This document shows positions 1 to 9,345 of a stretch of DNA of 64,000 nucleotides, one piece after another. The stretch lies in NCBI RefSeq assembly GCF_002368415.1, contig NZ_AP018290.1, positions 1,987,470 through 2,051,469 on the forward strand, read 5' to 3'. The notes below the pieces were generated by a model. It ran no database searches, was not told the DNA's origin, and saw only the letters and a program-made list of their open reading frames with translations. The stretch is from Calothrix sp. NIES-4105 (GTDB lineage Bacteria > Cyanobacteriota > Cyanobacteriia > Cyanobacteriales > Nostocaceae). Each line of letters begins with the position of its first letter. Within the stretch, counting starts at the first letter, position 1. A program made the position numbers and the translations under genes.

Positions 1-502
1 AGTTATTATTAGAAAAGAATATATATACACCCTGCTTTTCTTGATAACCTTCATCTTTTTGCCAACATGTACGATGCAGTGAAAAAGAATCAAAATGTCG
101 TTTTAGATTAAGCGCTACAATAGGGTCACAATCTTTTCTTGGTAAGTGTTGACCAAATACACCTGCAATTTCTTCTCGCTCACGCATAGGCGCCACAATA
201 TTTTGAAGCCATTGATTATTTGCTGGTGTTGCATCTTGAGTTAGAAAAGCAATGAAATCTCCTTGCGAGTTTGCAATACCAAAATTTCGAGTGGCGCCGT
301 GATTAAATTCTGAGGGGTGAATTTCTATTAATTTTACATCATATTTCTTGATAATTTCTAATGAATTATCTTTTGAACCAGAATCTATCACAATCACTTC
401 ATAATCAAAGTCTGTCTGCTGCGATAAAGTTGCTTGAAGAACTTCATCTAGAAACTCTTCCCCATTTTTAGTTGGAATTATAACTGAAACTAGTATAGAC
501 AT
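1..502 (-). CDS. Family 2 glycosyltransferase, 3'-truncated by window edge
   Basis: The reading frame opens with ATG at 502 and runs off the window at base 1, giving about 167 residues of the N-terminal half. Near residue 5 it has the GT-A nucleotide-binding start VSVIIPTKNG, then IDSGSKDNS, and later a TQDATP motif typical of rhamnosyltransferase-like GT2 enzymes. It should transfer an activated sugar, probably dTDP-rhamnose, during polysaccharide assembly on the cytoplasmic face. It lies 19 bases downstream of the next glycosyltransferase on the same strand, so it is probably co-transcribed. The acceptor cannot be inferred and the C-terminus is not visible. Confidence 0.85.
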   Translation of the reverse strand, partial: MSILVSVIIPTKNGEEFLDEVLQATLSQQTDFDYEVIVIDSGSKDNSLEIIKKYDVKLIEIHPSEFNHGATRNFGIANSQGDFIAFLTQDATPANNQWLQNIVAPMREREEIAGVFGQHLPRKDCDPIVALNLKRHFDSFSLHRTCWQKDEGYQEKQGVYIFFSNNN

Positions 503-521
503 AATTTAATATAATTTTAAT

Positions 522-1853
522 TTATTTCAATAGTAATGATTTCAAATTTCGCCAAGCTTTTTGAAGCTTCCAGAATTTACTATTCTCCATTTCAACAATT
601 TTTTCTTTTACTTGCTGTAATTGCAACTGCTGATGCTGACACTCAGATTGCAATTTATCTAGTTGCATTTGAGTCTGCTGTAACTGCAAACTAGTTTTTT
701 CTTGTTCTGCTTGGGTGTGCTGTAACTGCAAACTAGTTTTCTCTAGTTCTACTTGGGTGTGCTGTAACTGCAAACTAGTTTTCTCTAGTTCTGCTTGGCT
801 TTGCTGTAAATGTAAACTGTTTTTTTCTAGTTCTGCTTGGTTTTGCTGTAACTGCAAACTGTTTTTTTCTAATTCTGCTTGGTTTTGCTGTAACTGATAT
901 TTAGTATCCTGCAATTCCTTTTCAACAGATGTACGTCCGTTTACTGGCGCCAACAACTCATTACGTGGAAAACCAAAAACTCGTTCTAACTCAGGATACT
1001 GTTGAATCAAGCCAACAAATTTTTTTGAAAAATGCTTGGCAAGAGGCAATATATATTCAACAGTAATATTTACCATTGATTCAGGATGAACTCTATAAGC
1101 GCTTAAAGTCTCTTGAACAAACTTACATAAATATCCACCCTGTGCAAGTTTTAGCCAGAGGTCATAGTCTTCCCAACCGCACCATCCTACTGCCATCAGT
1201 TCGGTAGAGTAGCCACCTAATGACGTAACTATATCTTTTTTGAACATAGCCATAGCATCTATGTATGGGCCCTGAATTAGTTCGCGCACATCCCATTCTT
1301 GCCCGGAGATGACTCCAAGACTTTGTTTGGTTTGATTGTCGAATTTATTAATCATACCGTAAACAGATGCATAATTAGATGAATTTATTTGCTCAAATAA
1401 AACAGATAAGCAATTTGGGTATATCCAATTGTCTGCGTCCAATATAAATATGTAAGGAGAACGCGCGATGTGTAAGCCAACATTACGAGCATCTGCTAAA
1501 CCAGTGTTATAAAGTTTCTTAACTAAACAGATCGGATAATTATTTTTTTTTGTATATTCAAATACTACGTGTACTGAATTATCTGTAGAGCAATCATCTA
1601 CAACTATAATTTCAAATCCTCCTGGTATATTATCAGTTTTAGAAGCGCATATACTTTCTAAGCATTCGTGTATATATTGTGCGTAATTATACAAGCTAAT
1701 AATTATTGAAATATCGCTATTCAAACAAGACTCATAAGCAGGATTTGTTAGAGTAGTCCACGGGTCTTTACCCAAGTGACCACACATTTTTGCAATTTCT
1801 AATCTTGTCAGCTTTAAGTTTTTATTGTTACTAAATTCTAAATCCGTACTCAT
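522..1853 (-). CDS. Family 2 glycosyltransferase with C-terminal coiled coil and SKFWKLQ tail
   Basis: The protein has 443 residues. Residues about 45-300 form a GT-A fold: IIISLYNYAQYI start, IVVDDCSTDNS, and the FILDADN acidic motif that binds the metal-nucleotide. Residues about 315-420 are a coiled coil of 14-residue repeats (LQLQQNQAELEKNS type). The end carries MENSKFWKLQKAW, a module shared with other proteins of this locus. It is a cytosolic or membrane-associated sugar transferase in the polysaccharide operon. The repeat tract is encoded by nearly identical 42-bp units, so its length may vary between strains. Sugar donor and acceptor are unknown. Confidence 0.88.
   Translation of the reverse strand: MSTDLEFSNNKNLKLTRLEIAKMCGHLGKDPWTTLTNPAYESCLNSDISIIISLYNYAQYIHECLESICASKTDNIPGGFEIIVVDDCSTDNSVHVVFEYTKKNNYPICLVKKLYNTGLADARNVGLHIARSPYIFILDADNWIYPNCLSVLFEQINSSNYASVYGMINKFDNQTKQSLGVISGQEWDVRELIQGPYIDAMAMFKKDIVTSLGGYSTELMAVGWCGWEDYDLWLKLAQGGYLCKFVQETLSAYRVHPESMVNITVEYILPLAKHFSKKFVGLIQQYPELERVFGFPRNELLAPVNGRTSVEKELQDTKYQLQQNQAELEKNSLQLQQNQAELEKNSLHLQQSQAELEKTSLQLQHTQVELEKTSLQLQHTQAEQEKTSLQLQQTQMQLDKLQSECQHQQLQLQQVKEKIVEMENSKFWKLQKAWRNLKSLLLK
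678..896. repeat. 42-bp in-gene tandem repeat
   Basis: Five full 42-bp units, each starting CTGTAACTGCAAACT or a close variant, plus a partial sixth. They encode the 14-residue coiled-coil repeats of the overlapping glycosyltransferase. Units differ by a few substitutions and keep the frame. Confidence 0.9.
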
Positions 1854-1914
1854 AAAATATATTGAGTTTAACTAAACATGTTATAATCATGCGAATATTC
1901 AGTATAAAATGTAT

Positions 1915-2766
1915 TTAGTCGATTTTTCCCGTAAATATTTTTTTTACTTTCATCCATTGAGTTCGTAACTTCCAAAATTTACTTGACTCCATTGCTGCAA
2001 TTCGTATCTGAGCTTCCCAACGCTGTGTTTGAGAGTTTTCTAACTCGCTTTTCACTTGCTGTAGCTGTAGCTGTAAATGTTCTAGACTTTCCTTGCTTTG
2101 ATTAAATCTGTTTTGTAAATTATTAAGAATAGTTTCACGCCGAAGGATATGACTGTCTCTCTCACCAATTAAGTCATAATAATTAAAGCCGCGCGGATGG
2201 GGCATTTCCCAAAGCGAGACATTATTTACATACCATGATAAAGTGCTTGACGAACGAGCATTCAAAGTTTCTTGATGTTTTAAGACTAGACCTCTACGTG
2301 TTAAATGTGAAAACCAGTAACTTTCTTGACGCTCATTCACATGACCAGTACCTTGTTGTCCTGGGGTGGCGCCGCTAAATAGCAAGTAACGACTCATATG
2401 ATTAACAATATTATCAAAAACAATATCCTCAAACTCTCTAGGAATATGCTCAACAACTTCAAGGCACATTACTAAATCATACACCTCGTTTAAATTAAAT
2501 GGCTGACTGATGTCTTGAACTATTTGGTATCCAGGAGCTTTAAAAAAATTGCTCAAATTTTCTCCTTCAACACCCCAAGCATCAATGCCGTTATCTCTCA
2601 GATATTTAATAAAATAGCCTAACCCACAACCTAAGTCTAAACTTTTTTTAGGCTGTATCAGTTCAATAATATATTTTATTAAGCCTTCATCGAATGCAAC
2701 ACAATCTGGTAAATGAGTTTCATACATATCTGGTGTCCATGCACCACTTAAATCATTTGTTATCAT
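1915..2766 (-). CDS. SAM-dependent methyltransferase with coiled coil and SKFWKLR tail
   Basis: Class I methyltransferase. Motif I reads SLDLGCGLGYFIKYL, followed by the acidic GVEGE, and MCLEVVEHIPREF is the type-11/12 motif. The last 60 residues are a Gln/Leu-rich coiled coil ending in MESSKFWKLRTQWMKVKK. An upstream ATG at 2799 is in frame, but I prefer the ATG at 2766. It overlaps the stop of the preceding gene as ATGA, the usual sign of translational coupling, and gives 283 residues. It probably methylates a sugar or the glycan end. The target is not visible. Confidence 0.85.
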   Translation of the reverse strand: MITNDLSGAWTPDMYETHLPDCVAFDEGLIKYIIELIQPKKSLDLGCGLGYFIKYLRDNGIDAWGVEGENLSNFFKAPGYQIVQDISQPFNLNEVYDLVMCLEVVEHIPREFEDIVFDNIVNHMSRYLLFSGATPGQQGTGHVNERQESYWFSHLTRRGLVLKHQETLNARSSSTLSWYVNNVSLWEMPHPRGFNYYDLIGERDSHILRRETILNNLQNRFNQSKESLEHLQLQLQQVKSELENSQTQRWEAQIRIAAMESSKFWKLRTQWMKVKKIFTGKID

Positions 2767-3431
2767 ATTTTTACAGCAGTTGCTAAATATGTAAGGCAAA
2801 GTCGTCGAGTTGGAAAAGTTTTATCCAAAAATATAGCTAGTTTATTTAAGTAAGGAATTATAAAATTGTAAATATTACCATTCCATGACAGCCATGCTTG
2901 ATAATACTCGTCAATCACTAGTTGAAATACCGAAGCAAACAAACCCTCTAGAGGTTTAATACTTATATCTGTATATCCTGACGTTTCAAGTAAATGATTT
3001 ATACCATATTCGGTGTAACGAAAAAAATCGTAAGGTTCTTCATGTAAACCCCAAACCATAGGTACAGTCATAATTAGCAAACCTTTTGGCTTTAAAACTC
3101 GATAAGATTCTTTGAGCATTAAAGTAGGAGACTCAAGGTGTTCTAACACTTGCGTCGAAATCACAACATCGAATGAGTTATCTTCAACAGGTAAAGAACA
3201 ACAATCAGCACATATATCTATAGTATCTTTTTGCTGCCTGTCTAAACACAAGTACTCGTCTATATAAGGTTTGAATAGTCCTTCATAACCGCGCGACTCA
3301 CCGCTACCTATATCTAAAACACGACCGTTCGTTTTTGGAGCTAATTGAGTTAATGCTGTGATAATACTTGAGCGTGCAATATAATGAGCTTCACGAGGGT
3401 GAGGATTAAGAAAATAGTCATATTGCGTCAT
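2763..3431 (-). CDS. SAM-dependent methyltransferase (type 11)
   Basis: 222 residues with motif I RVLDIGSGESRGYEGLF, acidic CLDRQ after strand 2, and DVVISTQVLEHLESP, the type-11 signature. No coiled-coil tail. It is coupled by an ATGA overlap to the next methyltransferase and follows the TylF-like gene by 3 bases. A role in modifying a nucleotide sugar or lipid-linked glycan is inferred from context. Substrate unknown. Confidence 0.85.
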   Translation of the reverse strand: MTQYDYFLNPHPREAHYIARSSIITALTQLAPKTNGRVLDIGSGESRGYEGLFKPYIDEYLCLDRQQKDTIDICADCCSLPVEDNSFDVVISTQVLEHLESPTLMLKESYRVLKPKGLLIMTVPMVWGLHEEPYDFFRYTEYGINHLLETSGYTDISIKPLEGLFASVFQLVIDEYYQAWLSWNGNIYNFIIPYLNKLAIFLDKTFPTRRLCLTYLATAVKI

Positions 3432-3434
3432 ATT

Positions 3435-4154
3435 TTATTCCTCACGCCAATTTTGCTTGATGAAGTACGCAGACGAAAAGTCAGGAATTGAGCGGATTCG
3501 ATGGTTTAATTTATGTTCAGCAAGAAATTCATGAATTGCTAAAGCGCAACCATCCCATGCATAATAATCATCGATAATAATTACCCCTTTATCACTAACA
3601 ATAGGGTATAAATTTTCAATGCAAACCTTAGTTGATGTGTACCAATCTCCATCAAGTCTAAGAACTGCTATTTTTAGATTAGGGTTGTCTTTTACAAAAT
3701 AAGGGATAGTATCTTCAAACCATCCTTGATAAAATTTAACATTATCATTTAAAATTCCTAATTGTTGAAAGTTTTGCTGGACTAATTCGAGTGAAGCTGT
3801 ACAATTATCGTAGTAAATAGGCCCATTTACATCAGATTGCCATTGGTTTGCCATTGGTCCATCAATAGATTGTACAGGTGGCAATCCTTGATAACTATCA
3901 AACATATGGAGTAAACGTTGGGTTGAATGTAATAATAATTGGGTAAGTTGCATAGCAGCAGAACATCCACCCTGCCATACACCACATTCTACAAAATCAC
4001 CGTCAATATTATTATCAATAACATACTTTACCGCGCGGATCAAAAACCGAATTCCTGAGTCTGGAACCATACTGTAAGGACGCACTTTTTTCAGTATTTC
4101 CTCAATTTGATGTTCAAATGAACTATCACAATAGTTTTGTTCGTAAAATTGCAT
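3435..4154 (-). CDS. TylF/MycF-type macrocin O-methyltransferase family protein
   Basis: 239 residues. Features of the TylF family: GDFVECGVWQGG (SAM-binding), FDSYQGLPP, VLRLDGDWYTST and IIIDDYYAWDGC, where the acidic residues bind the divalent metal used for sugar O-methylation. In this locus it most likely O-methylates a sugar of the exported glycan. Terminal methylation is a known chain-length stop signal recognised by Wzt C-terminal domains, and a Wzt gene lies 19 bases upstream; that link is inference. Confidence 0.85.
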   Translation of the reverse strand: MQFYEQNYCDSSFEHQIEEILKKVRPYSMVPDSGIRFLIRAVKYVIDNNIDGDFVECGVWQGGCSAAMQLTQLLLHSTQRLLHMFDSYQGLPPVQSIDGPMANQWQSDVNGPIYYDNCTASLELVQQNFQQLGILNDNVKFYQGWFEDTIPYFVKDNPNLKIAVLRLDGDWYTSTKVCIENLYPIVSDKGVIIIDDYYAWDGCALAIHEFLAEHKLNHRIRSIPDFSSAYFIKQNWREE

Positions 4155-4173
4155 ATTTATTTTTTTGATTTAG

Positions 4174-5508
4174 TTACAAAATAACTTTACTGCCAGTAAT
4201 AGCATGTCTTTTAATGTCTATGGAACCAGGAATACTTGTGACACCCCAGTTCTTATTTCTGCCTGCTACATTAACGACGAAAGCATCTTGAATAATGTCT
4301 AGGGAATCATAATCGTTTTCGCTTCGCTGAGTTCCAAGTCCCATAAAAGCAATATATTCTCCTGCTTGGACTGCTAATTTTACAACAAAGGTAAATTCTA
4401 GTTTTTCTCCTTTCGCAACACTTGGTAATGGGCCTGGTGAGTCATACCATGTGTGTTTACCGCATAATAATTTTCCAAATTTATCTCGAATGCCAAAACC
4501 CGCTGTAACGTTATAGCAATTACTATTAAATTGAACGGTTAAGACAACTTTGATTTCATCTCCTACTAAAAATACTTTCTGAGGTTGGTCATTTATATTA
4601 GTCGCAATTACTTTGGTTATGACTGCCTGTCCATTAGTCACGCGCGATGCTTGAGATAAATCGATTAAACCTGGCTCATGTTCTGGTTCTAGGGGTTCTA
4701 TAAATGAGGAAGGAATCTCAATTTGATCTAACTTTTCATATTCAGTTCGACATAAACTGTAAAACTTACTAGTAATTACATTTGGTACATCTTTACAAAG
4801 TATCTGCCCATAATCCAATAAAATACCTTCACTGCACAAACTTTGTACGGCGCCTAAATCATGAGACACAAATAGAATAGTTACGCCATTGCGTTGCATC
4901 TCTTCTATTTTCCTAAAACATTTTGCCTGAAAAAATATATCACCAACAGCTAGGGCTTCATCTACAATCAATATTTCTGGGTCTACATTAACTGCAACCG
5001 CAAACGCTAATCTTACGAACATTCCGCTCGAATATGTCTTAACTGGTTGCTCTATAAAATCTCCAATATCAGCAAAGCTGGCAATCTCATCAAATTTATC
5101 TTCGATTTCTTTTTGGTTTAACCCCAACAGACGCCCATTAAAAAACACATTTTGTCGTCCTGTGAATTCTGGGTTAAAACCGCTACCTAACTCTAGTAGC
5201 GCTGAAACTCTACCTTTAACAGACACTTCTCCTGTTGTTGGTGTTAAAGTTCCGGCAATAATTTGCAGCATAGTGCTTTTACCAGAACCATTACGCCCAA
5301 CAATTCCAAACGTCTCGCCTTTGGGGATATCTAAATTTATATCTCGCAGTGCCCAAAACTCGCTAGCTCTACTTTTTGATGGCAGTAACAGTTCCTTAAG
5401 TCTATCGACAGGACGACCATACCGTTTGAAGCACTTGGATACACCGCGTAGGGAAACGGCAATTTCTGTTGTCGTTGTTACGGTAGATTCTTGAAGCTCT
5501 AACACCAT
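4174..5508 (-). CDS. Wzt-type polysaccharide ABC exporter ATPase with C-terminal glycan-binding domain
   Basis: 444 residues. Residues 1-260 form the ATPase: Walker A GIVGRNGSGKST, signature YSSGMFVRLAFA, Walker B ILIVDEALAVGD and switch His in LFVSHD. Residues about 285-430 are a beta-rich domain like Wzt_C, which in O-antigen exporters reads the modified end of the glycan. The ATPase half is very similar to the second ATPase at 14153-15442, while the C-terminal halves differ. No permease lies next to it, so it presumably works with the single Wzm at 15545-16396. Confidence 0.88.
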   Translation of the reverse strand: MVLELQESTVTTTTEIAVSLRGVSKCFKRYGRPVDRLKELLLPSKSRASEFWALRDINLDIPKGETFGIVGRNGSGKSTMLQIIAGTLTPTTGEVSVKGRVSALLELGSGFNPEFTGRQNVFFNGRLLGLNQKEIEDKFDEIASFADIGDFIEQPVKTYSSGMFVRLAFAVAVNVDPEILIVDEALAVGDIFFQAKCFRKIEEMQRNGVTILFVSHDLGAVQSLCSEGILLDYGQILCKDVPNVITSKFYSLCRTEYEKLDQIEIPSSFIEPLEPEHEPGLIDLSQASRVTNGQAVITKVIATNINDQPQKVFLVGDEIKVVLTVQFNSNCYNVTAGFGIRDKFGKLLCGKHTWYDSPGPLPSVAKGEKLEFTFVVKLAVQAGEYIAFMGLGTQRSENDYDSLDIIQDAFVVNVAGRNKNWGVTSIPGSIDIKRHAITGSKVIL

Positions 5509-5571
5509 GATAATTTCACTTACATCTTACAGTTACTTTACCTTATTACGGCTAGTAAAATTGCCTACTTT

Positions 5572-6471
5572 TTAAAGAATTCGTAAACCGTGGAAAGTTC
5601 CAACTAAACAAGCCCATATTTTAACTATTTTGTACTTTGTATCAAATAATACAATTTTTGCGATAGTATAGATTAAGTATTTGATACGGTGTCTTAAACT
5701 AATGAAGCGATACCATCCTTGAGAGTATTTAATATCTAAGTATGTGTGATTGCGACAAATATAGTAATGACGTAGCGCAGAGTATTTATGTATATATAGT
5801 TTTTTGGATAAGAAGTTGACAGTTAAAGGATTACCAAAATTATGCTGCATTATGGCTTTAGTAATAATTAGGTTAGAATACCCTTTTTGCTTAAACCGCA
5901 GTCCATAGTCAAGGTCTATTCCATCGATAAATAAGTCAGCGCGCGGAGGAGAAATGGTTTTGGCTTTGTCTATAGAAATTAATGACCCAGAGGTAATAGG
6001 TGAGTCACATTCATAAAAATTAACTTGATTGGTATGTTTGCATCCAATAAAACGGTACTTAGTAAATACGGCACCTTCTATAACTGTATTAGTTTTTATA
6101 TCAATTGCAGTAGGGGCAATAATTGCAATTTTATATTGTGTTGATAATCTTTGATATGCTTCTAAAAGTATCTCTAGACAATCTGATGCTGGTACGCTGT
6201 CTTGGTCGAAAGCCCATAAAAAATCATAATCTTGAGCTTGGGCGAAACTTAGTGCTATATTCAAGCCGGCGCCGATGCCTATATTTTCTGGATGATGTTC
6301 TATGATGATATTATTATAGTCTGAAAGTAAAACAGGCTCTATCTGAGAATTATCGATAATAAATATTTTATTAATAGGAAAAGATTGATTTTTAAGAGCT
6401 TCAACGCAATTTTTTACAGCCTTATTATCTTCATAAGCTGTAATATAAGCTAATATTTTTATTTGTTCCAC
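5572..6471 (-). CDS. Family 2 glycosyltransferase, rhamnosyltransferase-like
   Basis: 299 residues, GT-A fold: ILAYITAYEDN start, IFIIDNSQ, and WAFDQDSVP, the DQD motif common in RfbF/WbbL-like rhamnosyltransferases. Basic hydrophobic C-terminus (residues about 255-299) without coiled coil. Same strand as neighbours, 63 bases upstream of wzt. Likely adds a deoxyhexose to the growing glycan. The donor is a family-level inference. Confidence 0.85.
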   Translation of the reverse strand: MEQIKILAYITAYEDNKAVKNCVEALKNQSFPINKIFIIDNSQIEPVLLSDYNNIIIEHHPENIGIGAGLNIALSFAQAQDYDFLWAFDQDSVPASDCLEILLEAYQRLSTQYKIAIIAPTAIDIKTNTVIEGAVFTKYRFIGCKHTNQVNFYECDSPITSGSLISIDKAKTISPPRADLFIDGIDLDYGLRFKQKGYSNLIITKAIMQHNFGNPLTVNFLSKKLYIHKYSALRHYYICRNHTYLDIKYSQGWYRFISLRHRIKYLIYTIAKIVLFDTKYKIVKIWACLVGTFHGLRIL

Positions 6472-6500
6472 GTTTCGTTTAAAAAATAATTTATATAAAT

Positions 6501-6565
6501 GTAGAGACGCGATATATCGCGTCTTTCATAAATGTTGGTTTAGACGCGATATATCGCGTCTCTAC
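6501..6565. repeat. Paired GTAGAGACG palindromes forming a large inverted repeat
   Basis: Two self-complementary elements with core GACGCGATATATCGCGTC. Together they form perfect 24-bp arms at 6501-6524 and 6542-6565 with a 17-base spacer. It is a member of a repeat family seen at six loci in this window and lies between two minus-strand glycosyltransferase genes. It could act as a processing site or attenuator, but no T-tract follows. Confidence 0.9.
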
Positions 6566-6575
6566 ATTTTGTTTT

Positions 6576-9185
6576 TTACGAATGATTTAAAATTGCGATA
6601 GATTCGTAGATTGTTTCTAGTTCATATACCTGTTCTTCGATTTTTCGTATGTGTTGAGTATTTGATGTCAGTTGCTGCTGGTATTTGTGTGGCGCCTGCT
6701 CAATTCGTTTTAAAATCTGAACTAACTCACTCATATCGTCAGGGGAAAATAAGTCTCCTGTTATACCAGGACAAATATCTTCTGCAAGTCCACCTTTATT
6801 AGAAGCAACTACCCATACTCCCGCAGCCGAAGCTTCGCGCGTGATTAAACCAAAGCTTTCAGACCACAATGACGGCGCCACTAAAACATCGATTTGGCTA
6901 TAAAAATCAGCCATTCTTTCGGGCGCCAGCTTTGGTATAAATTGAACAGGAGTGCTGCCCCAGGTTTCATATCTAGGCACTGAGTCCATAAATAAGTCAA
7001 TCACCGTCAGGTCTGTATTGTGGAGATTCGCTGCTGTGATAGCTTCTTTCAGAAAGTAATATCCTTTATGGATACAAATTCCACCAGCGAAACCTAGGCG
7101 AATTCGTTTTGATGAAGTTCGCGGCAGAACTGGTAGTGGTTTAATGCCATTGCGATTTACTCTAATTTGAGTGAAACCGTTAAGACTGTATAAAGAAGCT
7201 TGAAACTCGGAAACCGCAAGGATAATGGCACGATTAAGCTGTTTTGCTAAATAACGGCGCCGAGCTAGCGATTTATTTAAATCATCAGCGTAACGTGCGA
7301 CTACTAGAGGGTCATTTTGGTGAAAATCTCTTTCGACTCCATCACGGTCAAGCATAAATTGATGGTCGCATATCCACCACGCATCATGAACGGTAACGAT
7401 AGAACTTATATTTAAATCAGCAGCAGCTTCAAGAACTGATGCTGTTAGTCGCTGTATACAGTGAAAATGTATTAGGTCAGGTTGCGTGATTTTGAGGTAT
7501 TGAGAAAAGATTTCATACACCCTTTGGTCTTGATAGCGCCAGTCGATATCAGGATAGGGAGGTAAACTTAAACGAGTAACATGAACTGAGTCTTGAACGT
7601 ATTCGCATAATTCATAACCGCTAGGGTTATGTAAGTCGTAGGTAAAAACGGAAATTTCGTAACGGTCATCAAATTTTTCTTTCAGGGTGTCAATTATATT
7701 TTTGACTACACCCGTCGCTCCACCTAGCGCTTGAGGTGGATACAAAACATTAACAAATAGTAATTTTGTTTTGGTTTTCCGTACCGCGCGGTTTTGTGAT
7801 ACTGCTTCCTCAATACTCTTCTCAAGAATATTTTGGAAATTTTCTGCCATTACAGTGGGGTGATACTCGTGTAAGGCTTTTTGTTTTGCTTGAAGCGCAA
7901 TATGAAGACGGTATTCAGCATCACCTACTATTTGGTTCAGTTTCTCAAACCATTCTTGTTCTGTAGAGGCAATTAAGACATCTTCACCGTCTTGTAAAAT
8001 TTCCAAATACATCTTAGTGTCGCTGACAAGCGAAGGAACTCCTAAGACTGCCGCTTCTAACCATTTGATTTCACTTTTACAGTCGTTAAACAGATTGGGT
8101 TTGAGCGGTGCAATATTTATATCAGCTTGCGATAGAAACTCCCAATACACTTCTAGATTACTTAATAGTCCAATTCGGTCAATCCTGTCGGTGTAAGGTG
8201 CCAATAAATCTGGAAGCGTTAAATATCCAACGATTGTTAACCGAACGTTTGGATACTTTTCCATGATACGAGCAATTGCAGGCGCCACAATCGAAAAATC
8301 AGCATCGTGAGTTTTTGTGCCACTGCCATAAAAAATAGATATATAATCGCGCGCAATTTTAGGAGACTGTGTGTACATGAATTGCAGCAGTGTGTTGTCA
8401 ATAGCGTTGCGGTGACACCAGGCAACATTACCAATTACACGTTCCATTTCTTGAGCGAGTGAAGGAGTTGAAGCGATGGCATAATCACACAGCGTCAATG
8501 CTTCGCGGTAAAGTTTAACTCCCTGCACTAAACCTTCATATTCGTCGGGTGAAACTTGTCCTACTAAGTTCTCGTATGGTTCAGGGTATGCATCACCATT
8601 GAATATTAAATCATCAATATCAAAAAATACAATTTTATTAAGTGATTTTGCGTATTTAATCGTTTCTACTACTTCTTTAAACGCTGGTACTCGGTAGAAT
8701 ATGGCAATATGACAAAAATGTAACTGGGCTTGTGCTTGTTTGTAATGGCGCCAAGATACCCAACTAACTTTATATTTTAATGCTTGTAATTGCTCAAGCT
8801 TTTGTTGTACGCGGTAGCGAAAACACTGTGGTAATGTTTCTTCGACTATTAGTAATACTGTAGGTTTTTCGGGGATGTAGCGAGGTAAGTTGATACGGTG
8901 GAAGTTTGTATCTGAAGTTGATATAGATAAAGTATGTGTAAAATGCTTCTTAGGTAATATTGCTTGTAATTTTTGTTTAATTGTTTTAATTTTATTCCTT
9001 GACTCTATAAATTGAAGGCGGAGTTTCCAAAACTTACTCGTCTGCATCCAGGATACTATTCCCTGTGATTGTGCTAGTTCGGCTTGTGTCGTTTGTAACT
9101 GCGCTTTTATATGTTCTAATTCTAACTGGGTTGTGCGTAATTGAGCCTGTGTTTGTTTTGTCTCAAATTCACTAACCATTGGCAC
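6576..9185 (-). CDS. Two-domain glycosyltransferase with N-terminal coiled coil and SKFWKLR module
   Basis: 869 residues. Residues 1-75 are a coiled coil plus MQTSKFWKLRLQF, the same module found at C-termini elsewhere in the locus. Residues about 85-430 are a GT-B-like glycosyltransferase (PTVLLIVEETLPQ start, EIKWLEAAVLGVPSLVS near its end). Residues about 475-860 are a second, GT4-type domain (LLFVNVLYPPQALGGA start; ESFGLITREASAAGVWVVAS donor-binding motif). It probably adds two successive sugars. The module at the N-terminus may come from fusion with the end of another gene. Confidence 0.85.
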   Translation of the reverse strand: MPMVSEFETKQTQAQLRTTQLELEHIKAQLQTTQAELAQSQGIVSWMQTSKFWKLRLQFIESRNKIKTIKQKLQAILPKKHFTHTLSISTSDTNFHRINLPRYIPEKPTVLLIVEETLPQCFRYRVQQKLEQLQALKYKVSWVSWRHYKQAQAQLHFCHIAIFYRVPAFKEVVETIKYAKSLNKIVFFDIDDLIFNGDAYPEPYENLVGQVSPDEYEGLVQGVKLYREALTLCDYAIASTPSLAQEMERVIGNVAWCHRNAIDNTLLQFMYTQSPKIARDYISIFYGSGTKTHDADFSIVAPAIARIMEKYPNVRLTIVGYLTLPDLLAPYTDRIDRIGLLSNLEVYWEFLSQADINIAPLKPNLFNDCKSEIKWLEAAVLGVPSLVSDTKMYLEILQDGEDVLIASTEQEWFEKLNQIVGDAEYRLHIALQAKQKALHEYHPTVMAENFQNILEKSIEEAVSQNRAVRKTKTKLLFVNVLYPPQALGGATGVVKNIIDTLKEKFDDRYEISVFTYDLHNPSGYELCEYVQDSVHVTRLSLPPYPDIDWRYQDQRVYEIFSQYLKITQPDLIHFHCIQRLTASVLEAAADLNISSIVTVHDAWWICDHQFMLDRDGVERDFHQNDPLVVARYADDLNKSLARRRYLAKQLNRAIILAVSEFQASLYSLNGFTQIRVNRNGIKPLPVLPRTSSKRIRLGFAGGICIHKGYYFLKEAITAANLHNTDLTVIDLFMDSVPRYETWGSTPVQFIPKLAPERMADFYSQIDVLVAPSLWSESFGLITREASAAGVWVVASNKGGLAEDICPGITGDLFSPDDMSELVQILKRIEQAPHKYQQQLTSNTQHIRKIEEQVYELETIYESIAILNHS

Positions 9186-9345
9186 TTGTTCCTGTAATTT
9201 TGATGTTGTTTGATCAAAAAAATAATATGTAAATATGAAGTTGTTTCTGTTTGACTATTTATTCATAAAAAATTATTTAGATCAGGATACTCAATGTTTG
9301 AAATTCTAATTTTGACGATTGTATAAAATTTAACTGTATAAAATG

